64,000 nucleotides of DNA from Marinobacter iranensis (GTDB lineage Bacteria > Pseudomonadota > Gammaproteobacteria > Pseudomonadales > Oleiphilaceae). The DNA is taken from assembly GCF_029207565.1 (NCBI RefSeq), contig NZ_JANCMW010000009.1, positions 62,001 to 126,000 on the forward strand, in the 5' to 3' direction. Below are positions 23,399 to 32,937 of this stretch, one piece after another (the stretch's first letter is position 1; each line of letters begins with the position of its first letter). A model generated the notes under the pieces. That model saw only the letters and a program-made list of their open reading frames with translations, was not told the origin of the DNA and searched no databases. The position numbers and the translations under genes were made by a program.

Positions 23399-25444
23399 TC
23401 ACGCAGCATCGTCCGTAATACCACTCTGTTTCAACAACGCATCCACCTGCGGCTCTCGACCACGGAATGCCTTGAAAAGTTCCATCGGTTCCTGGGAACC
23501 GCCTTTCTCAAGGATGTTCTGCAGGAAGGCCTTGCCGGTTCCCGGGTCGAAGATGCCCCGTTCCTCGAACAGCGAAAAAGCATCCGCCGCCAGTACCTCC
23601 GCCCATTTGTAGCTGTAATAGCCCGCCGCATAGCCGCCAGCGAAGATGTGGGAGAAGCTATTGGGGAAGCGGTTGAACGAGGGTGCTTCCACCACCGCGA
23701 TTTCGCTGCGTACCTTGCGGTGCATGTCCAGGGGGTTGGTGGGTGCCTCCGGGGAAAATTCCGCGTGCAGGCGGAAGTCGAACAGAGAGAATTCCAGTTG
23801 TCGCACCATCGCCATGCCGGACTGGAAATTCTTGGCTGCCAGCAGTTTCCTCAGCAGGTCTTCCGGTAATGGCTCTCCGGTTTCGTGGTGCGAGGCAATC
23901 AGGGCCAGGGAGTCCGGGTTCCAGCACCAGTTTTCCAGGAACTGGCTGGGCAGTTCCACCGCATCCCAGGCCACGCCGTTGATACCGGATACGTCCAGTA
24001 CATCCACCTGGGTCAGCATGTGGTGCAGGCCATGGCCGAACTCGTGGAACAGGGTGGTGACTTCGTCATGGGTCAGCAGCGACGGCTTGCCGTTCACCGG
24101 CGGTGTGAAGTTGCAGGTCAGGAACGCCACCGGCAGCTGCAGCTGGCCACGCAGGTTGCGCCAGCGTACCCGGCAGTCTGCCATCCAGGCGCCGCCGCGT
24201 TTGCCCTGGCGGGCGTACAGGTCAAGGTAGAACCAGGCCAGTGGCTCGCCGTTACGGCTGATGCAGTAAGCGGTGGCATCCGGGTGCCAGGTTTCCACGT
24301 CCGGTTTGGCCTCGATCTGAACGTCGAACAGTTTTTCAGCCACGGCGAACAGGCCGGGCACCACCTTGTTCACCGGGAACCAGGGGCGTAGGGTTTCCGG
24401 GGAAATGTCGTAGCGTTCCTGGCGCAGCTTTTCGCTGTAATAGCCGATATCCCAGGCCTGAAGGTCGTCAACGCCATGGGTATCTTTGGCAAACGCCTTC
24501 AGATCGGCAAATTCCTGCTCGGCCATGGGCTTTGACTTGGCCGCCAGCTGGTTCAGGAAGTCCAGAACCTCGTCCACGCTGCGGGCCATCTTGGTGGCCA
24601 GGGAGCGCTCGGCGTAGTTGTTGAACCCGAGCAACTGCGCCATGGCATGGCGGCGTTTGAGGATTTCCGACATCACCGGGGTATTGTCCCAGGTGCCAGC
24701 GTCCGGGCCCATATCGGAAGCGCGGGTGACGAACGCCTCGTAGACTTCCCGGCGCAGGCCCCGGTTGTCACAGTAGGTCATCACCGGGTAAAAGCTGGGG
24801 AAATCCAGGGTGATCACGTAACCGTCGAGGTCTTTCTGCTTCGCTGCCTGCTTCGCGCCGTCGAGCGCAGATTCGGGAACACCCGCCAGTTCTTCCACAT
24901 TGGTGATGTGCTTGAACCAGTGCTGGGTGGCATCCAGTACGTTGTCACTGAAGCGGTTGGACAGCTCCGATAGCTCCATGGACAGATTGGCGTACTGTTC
25001 TTTTTTCTCCTGGGGCAGGTCGACACCCCCAAGATGGAAATCCCGCAGGGTGTTGTCCACCGACTTGCGCTGGGCTTCGCTCAGCGCCTTGTATTCATCG
25101 CTTGCTGCCAGCTTCTTGTAGGCTTCGCAGAGCTCCGCGTTCTGGCTCAGCTCGGTGCTGTATTCAGTCAGTTTTTCCAGGCAGTTCTTGTACACCTTAC
25201 GCAGGTCGTCACTGTTCATTACACCGTTGAGGTGGGAAATCACGGACCAGGCGCGTTCCAGCCGGTCTTCAGTCGCCTGCATTGGTTGCGCCAGGGTTTC
25301 CCAGGTGGGATCGTCCTGCTGTGCCAGCTGTGAGATTTTCATGCGGTTTTCGCTGAGAATCTGGTCGATTGCCGGTTCCATGTGCTCGGTGCGAACATGG
25401 TCAAATCTCGGCAACAGGTCATCGGTCAATAACGGGTTGTTCAT
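23399..25444 (-). CDS. prlC: oligopeptidase A (M3 metallopeptidase)
   Basis: 681 aa, the E. coli PrlC size. The zinc motif HEFGH is at 467-471 in THDEVTTLFHEFGHGLHHM, with the third ligand glutamate in the following helix. The mostly helical N-terminal part is typical of thimet-type peptidases. It degrades short peptides such as signal-peptide remnants in the cytosol. The start ATG at 25444 fits homologues (MNNPLLTDDLLPRFD). Divergent from the gamma carbonic anhydrase gene. Confidence 0.97.
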   Translation of the reverse strand: MNNPLLTDDLLPRFDHVRTEHMEPAIDQILSENRMKISQLAQQDDPTWETLAQPMQATEDRLERAWSVISHLNGVMNSDDLRKVYKNCLEKLTEYSTELSQNAELCEAYKKLAASDEYKALSEAQRKSVDNTLRDFHLGGVDLPQEKKEQYANLSMELSELSNRFSDNVLDATQHWFKHITNVEELAGVPESALDGAKQAAKQKDLDGYVITLDFPSFYPVMTYCDNRGLRREVYEAFVTRASDMGPDAGTWDNTPVMSEILKRRHAMAQLLGFNNYAERSLATKMARSVDEVLDFLNQLAAKSKPMAEQEFADLKAFAKDTHGVDDLQAWDIGYYSEKLRQERYDISPETLRPWFPVNKVVPGLFAVAEKLFDVQIEAKPDVETWHPDATAYCISRNGEPLAWFYLDLYARQGKRGGAWMADCRVRWRNLRGQLQLPVAFLTCNFTPPVNGKPSLLTHDEVTTLFHEFGHGLHHMLTQVDVLDVSGINGVAWDAVELPSQFLENWCWNPDSLALIASHHETGEPLPEDLLRKLLAAKNFQSGMAMVRQLEFSLFDFRLHAEFSPEAPTNPLDMHRKVRSEIAVVEAPSFNRFPNSFSHIFAGGYAAGYYSYKWAEVLAADAFSLFEERGIFDPGTGKAFLQNILEKGGSQEPMELFKAFRGREPQVDALLKQSGITDDAA

Positions 25445-25503
25445 AAGTCCCCTTCTCAGCCATTAATTTGTAGGGTAGCTTCGAGTGCTAAACTTCGGGG
25501 TAA

Positions 25504-25616
25504 GGCACCTGTGGGGAGGCCTTTCCAAAACACGCTCCTTCGGCACATCCATGTGACGCTTGGACTCCGCCATCCATGGCTCCGTACAGTTTTGGAAAGG
25601 CCTCCCCACAGGTGCC
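25504..25616. repeat. long inverted repeat family B, copy 1
   Basis: Perfect 28-bp arms at 25504-25531 and 25589-25616 with a 57-base loop. The loop read in reverse contains GCCATGGATGGC and AGCGTCACATGGA, related to the loop of copy 2. It lies in the divergent gap between prlC and the carbonic anhydrase gene, so any transcript of either gene starting inside would be affected. No T-run follows. Confidence 0.9.
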
Positions 25617-25652
25617 CCGAGCCTCCGGGTAAACGCTATATAGGTATATGTA

Positions 25653-26195
25653 ATGTCGAATGTACGAACACACAAGGGTAACACGCCACAATTTGGAGAA
25701 CGCGCCTGGATTGATCCCAGTGCGGTGGTCATCGGGGACGTCCAGACAGGGGATGACGTTTCCGTCTGGCCAATGACGGTAGTGCGCGGTGACATGCACA
25801 AAATACGCATCGGCGACCGCTGCAGTGTCCAGGACGGATCCGTGCTGCATATCACCCACGCCAGCGACTTCAATCCCGGTGGCTGGCCGTTGATCATCGG
25901 GGATGACGTGACCGTTGGCCACAAGGCACTGTTGCACGGCTGCACCGTGGGCAACCGGGTGCTGGTTGGCATGGGCTGCATCATTATGGACGGCGCCGTG
26001 GTGGAAGACGAGGTGATTGTCGCCGCCGGCTGCCTGGTACCGCCGGGCAAGACACTGGAGTCCGGTTACCTGTATGTCGGATCGCCCTGCCGCCAGGCGC
26101 GGGCGTTGTCGGATCAGGAAAAGACCTTTTTTAAATACACGGCGGCCAATTACGTCAAACTCAAGGACGAATACCTGAAAGAGATTTGTGATTGA
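25653..26195 (+). CDS. gamma carbonic anhydrase family protein
   Basis: 180 aa left-handed beta-helix of hexapeptide repeats (e.g. VVIGDVQTGDDVSVWPMTVVRG, VTVGHKALLHGCTVGNRVLVGMG). The metal histidines are in HITHAS and VGHKALLHGC, as in YrdA/PaaY-type trimers. It may hydrate CO2 or be a related transferase-like protein; many relatives have no proven activity. A TATATA-rich stretch precedes the ATG and no clear ribosome-binding site is seen. Its stop overlaps the next gene by four bases. Confidence 0.92.
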   Translation: MSNVRTHKGNTPQFGERAWIDPSAVVIGDVQTGDDVSVWPMTVVRGDMHKIRIGDRCSVQDGSVLHITHASDFNPGGWPLIIGDDVTVGHKALLHGCTVGNRVLVGMGCIIMDGAVVEDEVIVAAGCLVPPGKTLESGYLYVGSPCRQARALSDQEKTFFKYTAANYVKLKDEYLKEICD

Positions 26196-27811
26196 AGCGA
26201 CTGCTTTTTACCACGATTCTGCTTAACGGCCTGTTTCTGGCGTTGCTGCTGCCTCACTACCCGGGGATGCCGTGGGTAGCGGCAGAGGCGTTGCTACTGT
26301 GCGGGCTGTTTGCGCTACTACCAGGTGGCGTAGGCAAGCGCGCCGGCGCGGTGGCTGTGGGTTCGTTGTACGGTCTACTCGCTTTCTTTGCGCTGAGCGA
26401 CCTTCTGGTGCGCGAAAGCATTGGGCGGCCGTTCAATCTCTATCTTGAGTTCGACGTTGCAGGTTCCGTGTTTGACCTTATGCAGAGCAATCTGGGAACC
26501 ACTCTGTCGGTGATACTGATTGTCATGGTCCTGGCCAGCTTTGTGGGGTTGGCTGTTTGTGTAGGCCGCTTGTTGGTGCAGGTGGGCCAGGGCGTTCCCC
26601 ACCGTACCGCAACAGCGACAACCACTCTGGGCCTCGTTGCACTGGTTGTCGCTTCCCTGCCGCAGCCATTCGTGGGCCTGAGTGCGGCCCGTACAGCCGC
26701 TCAGCAGGTCGAGTTGGCCATGGATACCCATCGGTCAACGGTGTCTTTCCGGCAACATCTGGAGGATAACCCCGAAGCCGTGCAATCCCAGCCATTACAG
26801 AAGCTCGGAGAAACCGATGTGATTCTGGGGTTCATCGAGTCCTATGGCATTTCCTCGGTCACGGATCCTCGTTATGGGGCACTGATCCGGCCGCGCCTGG
26901 CGCAAATGGAACAGACCCTGGCGGACGCCGGCCTGCACATCGTGACGGGCCGCCTGCGGTCCCCCGTTCAGGGTGGCCAGTCCTGGCTGGCGCACACCAC
27001 GCTGCTCAGCGGCCAGTGGATCGACACCCAGCTTGATTACGAGATATTCCTCGCCAGTGACTACCCTACACTGATTGATGACTTGGCCAATACTGGCCAT
27101 GACACGGTAGCGGTAATGCCCGCCATTACCAGGGACTGGCCGGAAGGTCGCGCGTTCGGCTATAACCGGATCTACCAGTCAACCACCATGGACTACCGCG
27201 GGCCGGCCCTGAACTGGGTAACCATGCCGGACCAGTACACCTGGTCGTGGTTTCAGCGCCAAGTACGGGAGCGAGTGGATAAACCGGTTTTCGCGGAAGT
27301 GGCACTGATCAGCAGCCATGCTCCCTGGGTACCCGTGCTCCCGGTACTGGATGACTGGGACAGCATTGGTGATGGTGAGGCCTTCAATCGCTGGAAGGAT
27401 GCCGGCGAAGCCCCCGCCAGCCTCTGGAAGGATCCCGAGCGTGTGCGCCAGCACTACGCCCGCTCCGTGGACTATGCCCTGAACGTAGCCACCGAATATG
27501 CCAAACGTCACGTGGATAACAAAACCCTGCTGGTGCTGACCGGCGACCACCAGGCAGCCCCACTGATTACCGGCGACGATGCCAGCAGGGATGTCATCGT
27601 TCATGTCATCAGTGCCGACCCCGATTTACTGGTCCCGTTTGTCGGCAACGACACCAGCCCGGATGGGTTGCACGGTTTCCGGTGGGGCGCACACCCGCAA
27701 AACGATCTGGAAGGGCCGGCCATGGCCCGCTTCAGGCCTTTTCTTCACCGGCACTTCAGCCTTCCTTCGGTGTCCGCAAAAATTTCAGCCAGCAACCCTA
27801 TTGAAAAATGA
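26192..27811 (+). CDS. membrane sulfatase/alkaline-phosphatase-like protein
   Basis: 539 aa. Four to five N-terminal membrane helices (to about residue 175) lead to a periplasmic domain with DVILGFIESYG (metal glutamate), GGQSWLAHTTLLSG (likely Ser/Thr nucleophile region) and LVLTGDHQAAPLITGDD (Asp-His metal pair). This is the layout of LTA-synthase or phosphoethanolamine-transferase relatives, so transfer or hydrolysis of a phospho- or sulfo-group at the cell surface is likely; the substrate is unknown. The start is a TTG at 26192 overlapping the carbonic anhydrase stop, implying coupling. Confidence 0.8.
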   Translation: MKRLLFTTILLNGLFLALLLPHYPGMPWVAAEALLLCGLFALLPGGVGKRAGAVAVGSLYGLLAFFALSDLLVRESIGRPFNLYLEFDVAGSVFDLMQSNLGTTLSVILIVMVLASFVGLAVCVGRLLVQVGQGVPHRTATATTTLGLVALVVASLPQPFVGLSAARTAAQQVELAMDTHRSTVSFRQHLEDNPEAVQSQPLQKLGETDVILGFIESYGISSVTDPRYGALIRPRLAQMEQTLADAGLHIVTGRLRSPVQGGQSWLAHTTLLSGQWIDTQLDYEIFLASDYPTLIDDLANTGHDTVAVMPAITRDWPEGRAFGYNRIYQSTTMDYRGPALNWVTMPDQYTWSWFQRQVRERVDKPVFAEVALISSHAPWVPVLPVLDDWDSIGDGEAFNRWKDAGEAPASLWKDPERVRQHYARSVDYALNVATEYAKRHVDNKTLLVLTGDHQAAPLITGDDASRDVIVHVISADPDLLVPFVGNDTSPDGLHGFRWGAHPQNDLEGPAMARFRPFLHRHFSLPSVSAKISASNPIEK

Positions 27812-27941
27812 CCGGTCGGTCCTACATTCGAAAATAGCAGAAGTTCACGGAAACCATCCGGCTGGCGCCACCGGTATGGAGCTGTTCCGCGAGCGAAGCT
27901 GACACCAAAGTGTGATTTCAGATTCGTAGGAGGAGTTTCAT

Positions 27942-28397
27942 ATGGCTAACATAACCCGTTGGAATCCGGTCAGTGAATTTGACGACCTGATGAACCGTTA
28001 CAACCGGCTGTTCGGCCTGGCACGCGGCAATGGCGAACGGGAAGGCAAGGATCTGTTCAGCCGCAGCGACTGGGCACCGGCTGTGGATATCAAGGAAACA
28101 CCGGAAGCCTTCAACATCGAGGCGGAGCTACCAGGCATGTCAAAGGACGATGTGAAGGTAACCGTACAGGACGGTGTGTTGAGCATTCAGGGTGAGCGCA
28201 AGCATGAGGAAGAAACCAACGACAGAAAGCACCATCGCATTGAGCGGGTCTACGGTAGCTTCCTGCGCCGCTTTACCCTGCCGGAAAACGTGGACGAAAA
28301 CAGCATCCGGGCCAATTTCAAGGACGGCATTTTGTCCCTCACGCTGACCAAGGCCGAGCCGGCTGAACCCAAGGCCATTGAGGTGGACGTTCAGTAA
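27942..28397 (+). CDS. small heat shock protein, Hsp20 family
   Basis: 151 aa. The alpha-crystallin domain spans about 42-140: APAVDIKETPEAFNIEAELPG, DDVKVTVQDGVLSIQGER and the terminal GILSLTLTK, with a late basic/acidic tail carrying AIEVDV. It holds unfolding proteins in the cytoplasm. AGGAGG with good spacing precedes the ATG. No convincing sigma32 promoter is seen in the 130 bases upstream. A strong hairpin follows. Confidence 0.95.
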   Translation: MANITRWNPVSEFDDLMNRYNRLFGLARGNGEREGKDLFSRSDWAPAVDIKETPEAFNIEAELPGMSKDDVKVTVQDGVLSIQGERKHEEETNDRKHHRIERVYGSFLRRFTLPENVDENSIRANFKDGILSLTLTKAEPAEPKAIEVDVQ

Positions 28398-28411
28398 ACC
28401 GGCAAGGCTGG

Positions 28412-28456
28412 CAACGGCAGAGCCGGGGCTCAGTTCCCGGCGTCTGCCGTTGTTTT
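28412..28456 (+). terminator. hairpin terminator after the hsp20 gene
   Basis: CAACGGCAGA (28412-28421) pairs with TCTGCCGTTG (28443-28452), with an inner CCGGG/CCCGG, followed by TTTTC. It overlaps the 3' end of the convergent PA4642-like gene. Confidence 0.6.
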
Positions 28457-28747
28457 CGCTCCGGCTTTCCTGAGTGTCTCTGCGTAGGCGGTGCTGCGAC
28501 GATGCCGTGATACCAGGTCGAGGATGGTTTCACCATTCCCATCCACGGCGTTAAGGTTCCGCCCCGCTTCCACAAAGAAACCGACAAAACGCTCGAAGTC
28601 TTCCGCAATCATGGCCTGGTAGGCCTTGATCAGGGCATTGAAGTCGGCATCGATGCTGCTGTCGTAGGGCGTGATCGCCAGGAAACTCTTTACCCGCTCA
28701 TCACTCCATTCCTCTCCAATGACTTTCGGCTTGTCTGGTCCACTCAT
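28430..28747 (-). CDS. PA4642-family ankyrin-like protein
   Basis: 105 aa. It matches the short Pseudomonas PA4642 family: KVIGEEWSDERVKSFL at the N-terminus, then DFNALIKAYQAMIAEDFERFVGFF and a single ankyrin-like unit GRNLNAVDGNGETILDLVSRHR. Soluble, function unknown. It converges on hsp20, its last codons lying in the hsp20 terminator hairpin. Confidence 0.85.
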   Translation of the reverse strand: MSGPDKPKVIGEEWSDERVKSFLAITPYDSSIDADFNALIKAYQAMIAEDFERFVGFFVEAGRNLNAVDGNGETILDLVSRHRRSTAYAETLRKAGAKTTADAGN

Positions 28748-28872
28748 ATTCGCTCTCTGGCAACGTTGTATTGGTAAATGTGTTCATTTCGGGCTGCACA
28801 GTATAAAGATCTGAACGCGCCGGGGTTATATAAATTGACTATGAGGAGCTTCCCGGCAAGCATAAGCCCCTG

Positions 28873-29706
28873 TTAAGGCATGATTTCCACCGGCAATGCA
28901 TTGGTATCCAGGCGCTCATCGCACTCCGGGTCCCGGATGGCAATCTCGACCCGTCGGTTCTTTGCCCGGTTTTCCTCGCTGTCGTTGGGCGCCAGCGGGT
29001 TGGTTTCCGCCCGCCCTGCTGCCACAACCCGCTCCGCCGGCACCTGGCGATTCATCACCAACTCGTGGACCACTGAAACCGCGCGGGCGGCGGACAGGTC
29101 CCAGTTGGAACGATAGCGGCCACTGGATATGGGGCGGTCGTCCGTGTAGCCGGCCACCAGCACGTCGCCGGTGCAGCTGGACAGCACATCCACCACCCGC
29201 TCGATGATCGGGATCATCTCCGGCTTGATGGCCGCGTCTCCGGAACGGAAGGTGGCTTCTTCGGAGAAGCGGATGACGACCTGGCTTTCATCGTAATTGA
29301 CATTCAGCGCTCCCGAAGCCACCTCAGCCTCCAGCTCTTCAATCATGCGGCTGGCCAGTTCGATCACGCCGGCAGGAATTTTGGTGGGGGCATCCGCTCC
29401 CGCGCGCTCGTCAATGAACTCGGGTTCGTCAGTATCGGTCTCCATGGGTTCCGGCAGGGACACTGTATCTGACTCGATCAACGTCAGCGGCGAGCCGCCT
29501 ATCTCCTCGCCAAGCACCTGGTTGCTGCCAAAGGCAACCGCCATGGAATTGGCCATGGCGCGGTATTTTTCAATATCCATTTCCGCAAAGGACAGCAGCA
29601 GGATGAAAAAGGTCAGCAACAGGGTGGCCAGATCGGCAAAAGTGACGATCCAGGCCGGGGACCCGCGGCCATGCATTTTCTTTTTGACAGGCTGACGAAC
29701 AACCAA
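28873..29706 (-). CDS. PomB/MotB-family flagellar stator protein
   Basis: 277 aa. One membrane helix with the ion-binding aspartate in VTFADLATLLLTFFILLLSF (Asp25), a plug/linker, and a C-terminal OmpA-like peptidoglycan-binding domain (VLVAGYTDDRPISSGRYRSN, AERVVAAGRAETNP). The stretch SFAEMDIEKYRAMANSM resembles Na+-type PomB. The start is a TTG at 29706, supported by GGGAGG eight bases upstream. Three bases separate it from the stop of the pomA-like gene, so both are made together. Confidence 0.92.
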   Translation of the reverse strand: MVVRQPVKKKMHGRGSPAWIVTFADLATLLLTFFILLLSFAEMDIEKYRAMANSMAVAFGSNQVLGEEIGGSPLTLIESDTVSLPEPMETDTDEPEFIDERAGADAPTKIPAGVIELASRMIEELEAEVASGALNVNYDESQVVIRFSEEATFRSGDAAIKPEMIPIIERVVDVLSSCTGDVLVAGYTDDRPISSGRYRSNWDLSAARAVSVVHELVMNRQVPAERVVAAGRAETNPLAPNDSEENRAKNRRVEIAIRDPECDERLDTNALPVEIMP

Positions 29707-29709
29707 AAC

Positions 29710-30483
29710 CTACGCCTCCCGCTCCGGCGTAAGGTCGGTGCGCTGCTCCGGTGTCACGAAGGAAGACAGCAGTTCAGTCATTACCCGCGGGTTCTCGCCA
29801 CGCATGATGTTGCGGATGGACGTGGTGATCAGCACCTGGTTGCGTGCTTCGTCTTCGCCCTTGAGCTGCAGCTTGTCGGCCAGGGGCAGGGCAATCAGCT
29901 GGGCGATAAAGGCGCCGTATAGAGTGGTCAGCAGCGCAATCGCCATGGCCGGGCCAATGGACGAGGGATCATCAAGGGTATTGAGCATCTGCACCAGCCC
30001 CACCAGTGTGCCCAGCATGCCAATGGCCGGTGCGGACTCGCCGATGCCACGAAACACCCTTTCGGAAACTTCGTAGCGCTCGACCGACTGCTGGGTTTCC
30101 TGAGCCAGCGCCTCTTCGACCAGTTCCGGCGGGTGACCATCCACACAGAGGTTTATCGCCTTCTGCAGGAACTTGTTGTTGGTGGCATGGTTCTCCAGGC
30201 CCAGGATGCCCTCCTTGCGCACCACCAGAGCCAGCGCGCCCACTTCCCGGATCAGTTCCGCGGGCCGCTCGACACGTTCGGTGAAAGCCGCGGCGAATGC
30301 CAGGCGGAAGGCGCTCATCACCGACGGAAGCCGGAACTTGATCAGGGTGACGGCAAAGGTACCACCCAGCACGATCGCCAGCCCGGGAAGGTTGAAGAAG
30401 GTAAGTATCGAGGCGTTGGCCAGCATGGCGAGCAGAACAATCAGTATGCCTGCCACCAGCCCCACAAGGGTGAGAATATCCAT
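29710..30483 (-). CDS. PomA/MotA-family flagellar stator protein
   Basis: 257 aa, four membrane helices with the large cytoplasmic loop between helices 2 and 3 that touches the rotor. Landmarks are GLAIVLGGTFAVTLIKF, the charged segment ERVERPAELIREVGALA, and GIGESAPAIGMLGTLVGLVQML before helix 3. With its partner it forms the torque-generating stator, probably Na+-driven by likeness to PomA. No other flagellar gene lies nearby. Confidence 0.92.
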   Translation of the reverse strand: MDILTLVGLVAGILIVLLAMLANASILTFFNLPGLAIVLGGTFAVTLIKFRLPSVMSAFRLAFAAAFTERVERPAELIREVGALALVVRKEGILGLENHATNNKFLQKAINLCVDGHPPELVEEALAQETQQSVERYEVSERVFRGIGESAPAIGMLGTLVGLVQMLNTLDDPSSIGPAMAIALLTTLYGAFIAQLIALPLADKLQLKGEDEARNQVLITTSIRNIMRGENPRVMTELLSSFVTPEQRTDLTPEREA

Positions 30484-30580
30484 CAGAGACCTTTAATCAG
30501 AAGCCTATAGGGAGACCTTTAGAGAAACCTTAGGGAACCGTGTACACCTGCTGAGCATAGCCCATGCGCCCGGGTTGGGC

Positions 30581-31408
30581 TTATTCGTTTCGCAATTCGT
30601 CGATCACCGGCCGGGTGTCCGGGCTGACACTGCGCCATACCCGGAACGACTCCGCCGCCTGCTCGACCAGCATGCCCAGGCCATCAAACACCCGTATGGC
30701 CCCCTGGTCCAGCGCCCACTGGTTAAACGTGGTGGTCTGCAGAGAATACATCATGTCGTAGACGACCGTGTCGGCACCGATCACATTTGCCGAAACCGGC
30801 GGCAGGTCACCCTGAAGGCTGGCGCTAGTGCCATTGATGATGATGTCGAAAGCCTCCGCTGGCTGTTCGAACCCACAGGCGTTCAGGTGGGTCTGGCCTG
30901 CAACGGCTTCAAACAGAGTGACCAGTCCCTCCGCTTTAGCCACGGTACGGTTGGCAATCACCAGAACCGCAGGCTCTTCCGCCAGTATCGGCCCCAACAC
31001 GCCGCGAACGGCTCCGCCGGCGCCCAGCATCAGGATACGTTTTCCGGCCAGGGGGATGCCGTGGTTTACCTTCAGGTCCGTCACCAGTCCCTTGCCATCA
31101 GTGTTGTCCGCAGTCAGTAAGCCCTTACTGTCCTTATAGAGCGTATTGGAGGCGCCCGCCAGTTCCGCCCGCTCGGTGCGACGGTCCGCTATTTTCCAGG
31201 CCTGCTCCTTGAAGGGCACGGTGACGTTCAGCCCCTTGCCGCCGCGCTCGAAGAAGCCGGTTACGGTAGCGGAAAAATCGTTTTCCGGCGCCTGGATGGC
31301 GGTGTATTCCAGTTGCTCACCGGTCTGGCGGGCAAACAGGCTGTGAATACGGGGAGATTTGCTGTGGCTGATGGGGTTGCCCACCACGGCGTAAAGGTCG
31401 TTATTCAT
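30581..31408 (-). CDS. aroE: shikimate dehydrogenase
   Basis: 275 aa. It reduces 3-dehydroshikimate with NADPH in aromatic amino acid synthesis. The substrate site is NPISHSKSP (11-19) and [11 protein letters not shown] with the catalytic lysine; the NADP loop is [10 protein letters not shown] with NRT downstream. The start overlaps hemF by eight bases, as expected for the tsaC-hemF-aroE run. Confidence 0.97.
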   Translation of the reverse strand: MNNDLYAVVGNPISHSKSPRIHSLFARQTGEQLEYTAIQAPENDFSATVTGFFERGGKGLNVTVPFKEQAWKIADRRTERAELAGASNTLYKDSKGLLTADNTDGKGLVTDLKVNHGIPLAGKRILMLGAGGAVRGVLGPILAEEPAVLVIANRTVAKAEGLVTLFEAVAGQTHLNACGFEQPAEAFDIIINGTSASLQGDLPPVSANVIGADTVVYDMMYSLQTTTFNQWALDQGAIRVFDGLGMLVEQAAESFRVWRSVSPDTRPVIDELRNE

Positions 31409-32327
31409 CAGTGGTCTCCAGCCAGTCCCTTCCAGTAAGAAAATAATCCGTCAGCCGCGCCTCTTCCGAGCCCGCCTCCGGCACATAGCTGTATTCCCAA
31501 CGCACCAGCGGCGGCAGGGACATCAGGATGGATTCGGTGCGGCCGCCGGACTGCAGGCCAAACAGGGTGCCACGGTCGTACACCAGGTTGAACTCCACGT
31601 AGCGGCCCCGGCGATAGAGCTGGAAGTCACGCTCCTGATCGCCCCAGGGTATGCCCTTGCGGCACTGCACGATGGGCTCGTAGGCCTCGATAAAGCTGTC
31701 GCCCACCGACTGCATCAATCCGAAGTCACGGCCGAAGTCACCGGTGTTGTGGTCATCGAAGAACAGCCCACCCACGCCCCGGGGTTCGTCCCGGTGCTTC
31801 AGGTAGAAGTAGTTGTCACACCACTGCTTGTACTCACGATACAGCCGCTCGCCAAAAGGATCACAGGCCGCTTTCGCGACCCGGTGCCAATGCACACAGT
31901 CCTCATCAAACCCGTAATAGGGTGTCAGGTCGTAGCCACCACCAAACCAGTACACCGGCTCGGCATTCTCCGGTGTTGCCACGAAAAACCGCACATTGGC
32001 GTGAGAGGTGGGCACATAGGGATTGAGGGGGTGCATCACCAGCGACACCCCCATGGCCTGCCAGGGCGCGCCCGCAAGGTGGGGACGGTGTGCCGTGGCC
32101 GATGCAGGCATGGTCTCGCCCATCACATGGGAGAAGTTAACGCCGCCTTTCTCGAACACCCCACCGTCGGTGATCACCCGGCTGATGCCGCCACCACCCT
32201 CGGGCCGGTCCCAGGCATCGGTTTCGAAACTGCCCTTGCCGTCAACCACCGCCAACCGCTGGCAGATCTGTTCCTGCAGGCCGAGCAGATACTCTTTCAC
32301 GGCATGGCTGTCGGGTTGTTGTGGCAT
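31401..32327 (-). CDS. hemF: oxygen-dependent coproporphyrinogen III oxidase
   Basis: 308 aa. It makes protoporphyrinogen IX by oxidative decarboxylation in heme synthesis. The family is clear from [49 protein letters not shown] and the C-terminal [19 protein letters not shown]. Eight bases downstream of tsaC's stop; overlaps aroE. Confidence 0.98.
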   Translation of the reverse strand: MPQQPDSHAVKEYLLGLQEQICQRLAVVDGKGSFETDAWDRPEGGGGISRVITDGGVFEKGGVNFSHVMGETMPASATAHRPHLAGAPWQAMGVSLVMHPLNPYVPTSHANVRFFVATPENAEPVYWFGGGYDLTPYYGFDEDCVHWHRVAKAACDPFGERLYREYKQWCDNYFYLKHRDEPRGVGGLFFDDHNTGDFGRDFGLMQSVGDSFIEAYEPIVQCRKGIPWGDQERDFQLYRRGRYVEFNLVYDRGTLFGLQSGGRTESILMSLPPLVRWEYSYVPEAGSEEARLTDYFLTGRDWLETTDE

Positions 32328-32335
32328 GGGGTCTC

Positions 32336-32911
32336 CTAGCGCAGTTGTTTTCCGCTGACGATATCGATGATACGGCTGGGCTGACGATTACCGCCCAGCT
32401 CTCCCGGCACCAGCCAATCCAGCTGCCCCTTGAAATACCGGCGCACCTGCCAGGACGTCCGTGCCGGCTGGCGACCAGCAGGATTACAGGAGGTGGATAC
32501 CAGGGGAAAGCCGACCGTCTCGCACAGGGCGCGCACTACCGGATGACCACTCACACGCACGGCGATGGAACTGTGACGGCCCCGAACCTGTTCCGGGATC
32601 TGCCTCAGGACATCCGGCAACAGGCAGGTTACCGGGCCGGGCCAGTGGGCCAGAGCCTTGTGCTGCTGCTCCGGCGGCAACGGGTCCAGCAGGAACCGTA
32701 CCTGATCGACAGAGGCCGCCACAAGGATCACGCCTTTCTCCACCGGACGTTGTTTGAGTTCGAGAATGCGATCCACCGCCTCCGCATCCCAGGGATCGCA
32801 GCCCAGGCCCCAGACCGCTTCGGTGGGATAGGCAATCACGCCGCCACCCAGCAGGGTGCGGCGGGCGCAATGAAGGTGCCAGTCAGACAGGGGTTGCTGT
32901 GGTTTTTTCAT
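32336..32911 (-). CDS. tsaC: threonylcarbamoyl-AMP synthase (YrdC/Sua5 domain)
   Basis: 191 aa, a single YrdC domain without the Sua5 extension. It makes threonylcarbamoyl-AMP for the t6A37 tRNA modification. The start [20 protein letters not shown] and later [18 protein letters not shown], and [12 protein letters not shown] are conserved. It lies between dprA and hemF, the same order as in Pseudomonas. Confidence 0.95.
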   Translation of the reverse strand: MKKPQQPLSDWHLHCARRTLLGGGVIAYPTEAVWGLGCDPWDAEAVDRILELKQRPVEKGVILVAASVDQVRFLLDPLPPEQQHKALAHWPGPVTCLLPDVLRQIPEQVRGRHSSIAVRVSGHPVVRALCETVGFPLVSTSCNPAGRQPARTSWQVRRYFKGQLDWLVPGELGGNRQPSRIIDIVSGKQLR

Positions 32912-32937
32912 GGAGTCTTCAAGTCAATACACGTGGC

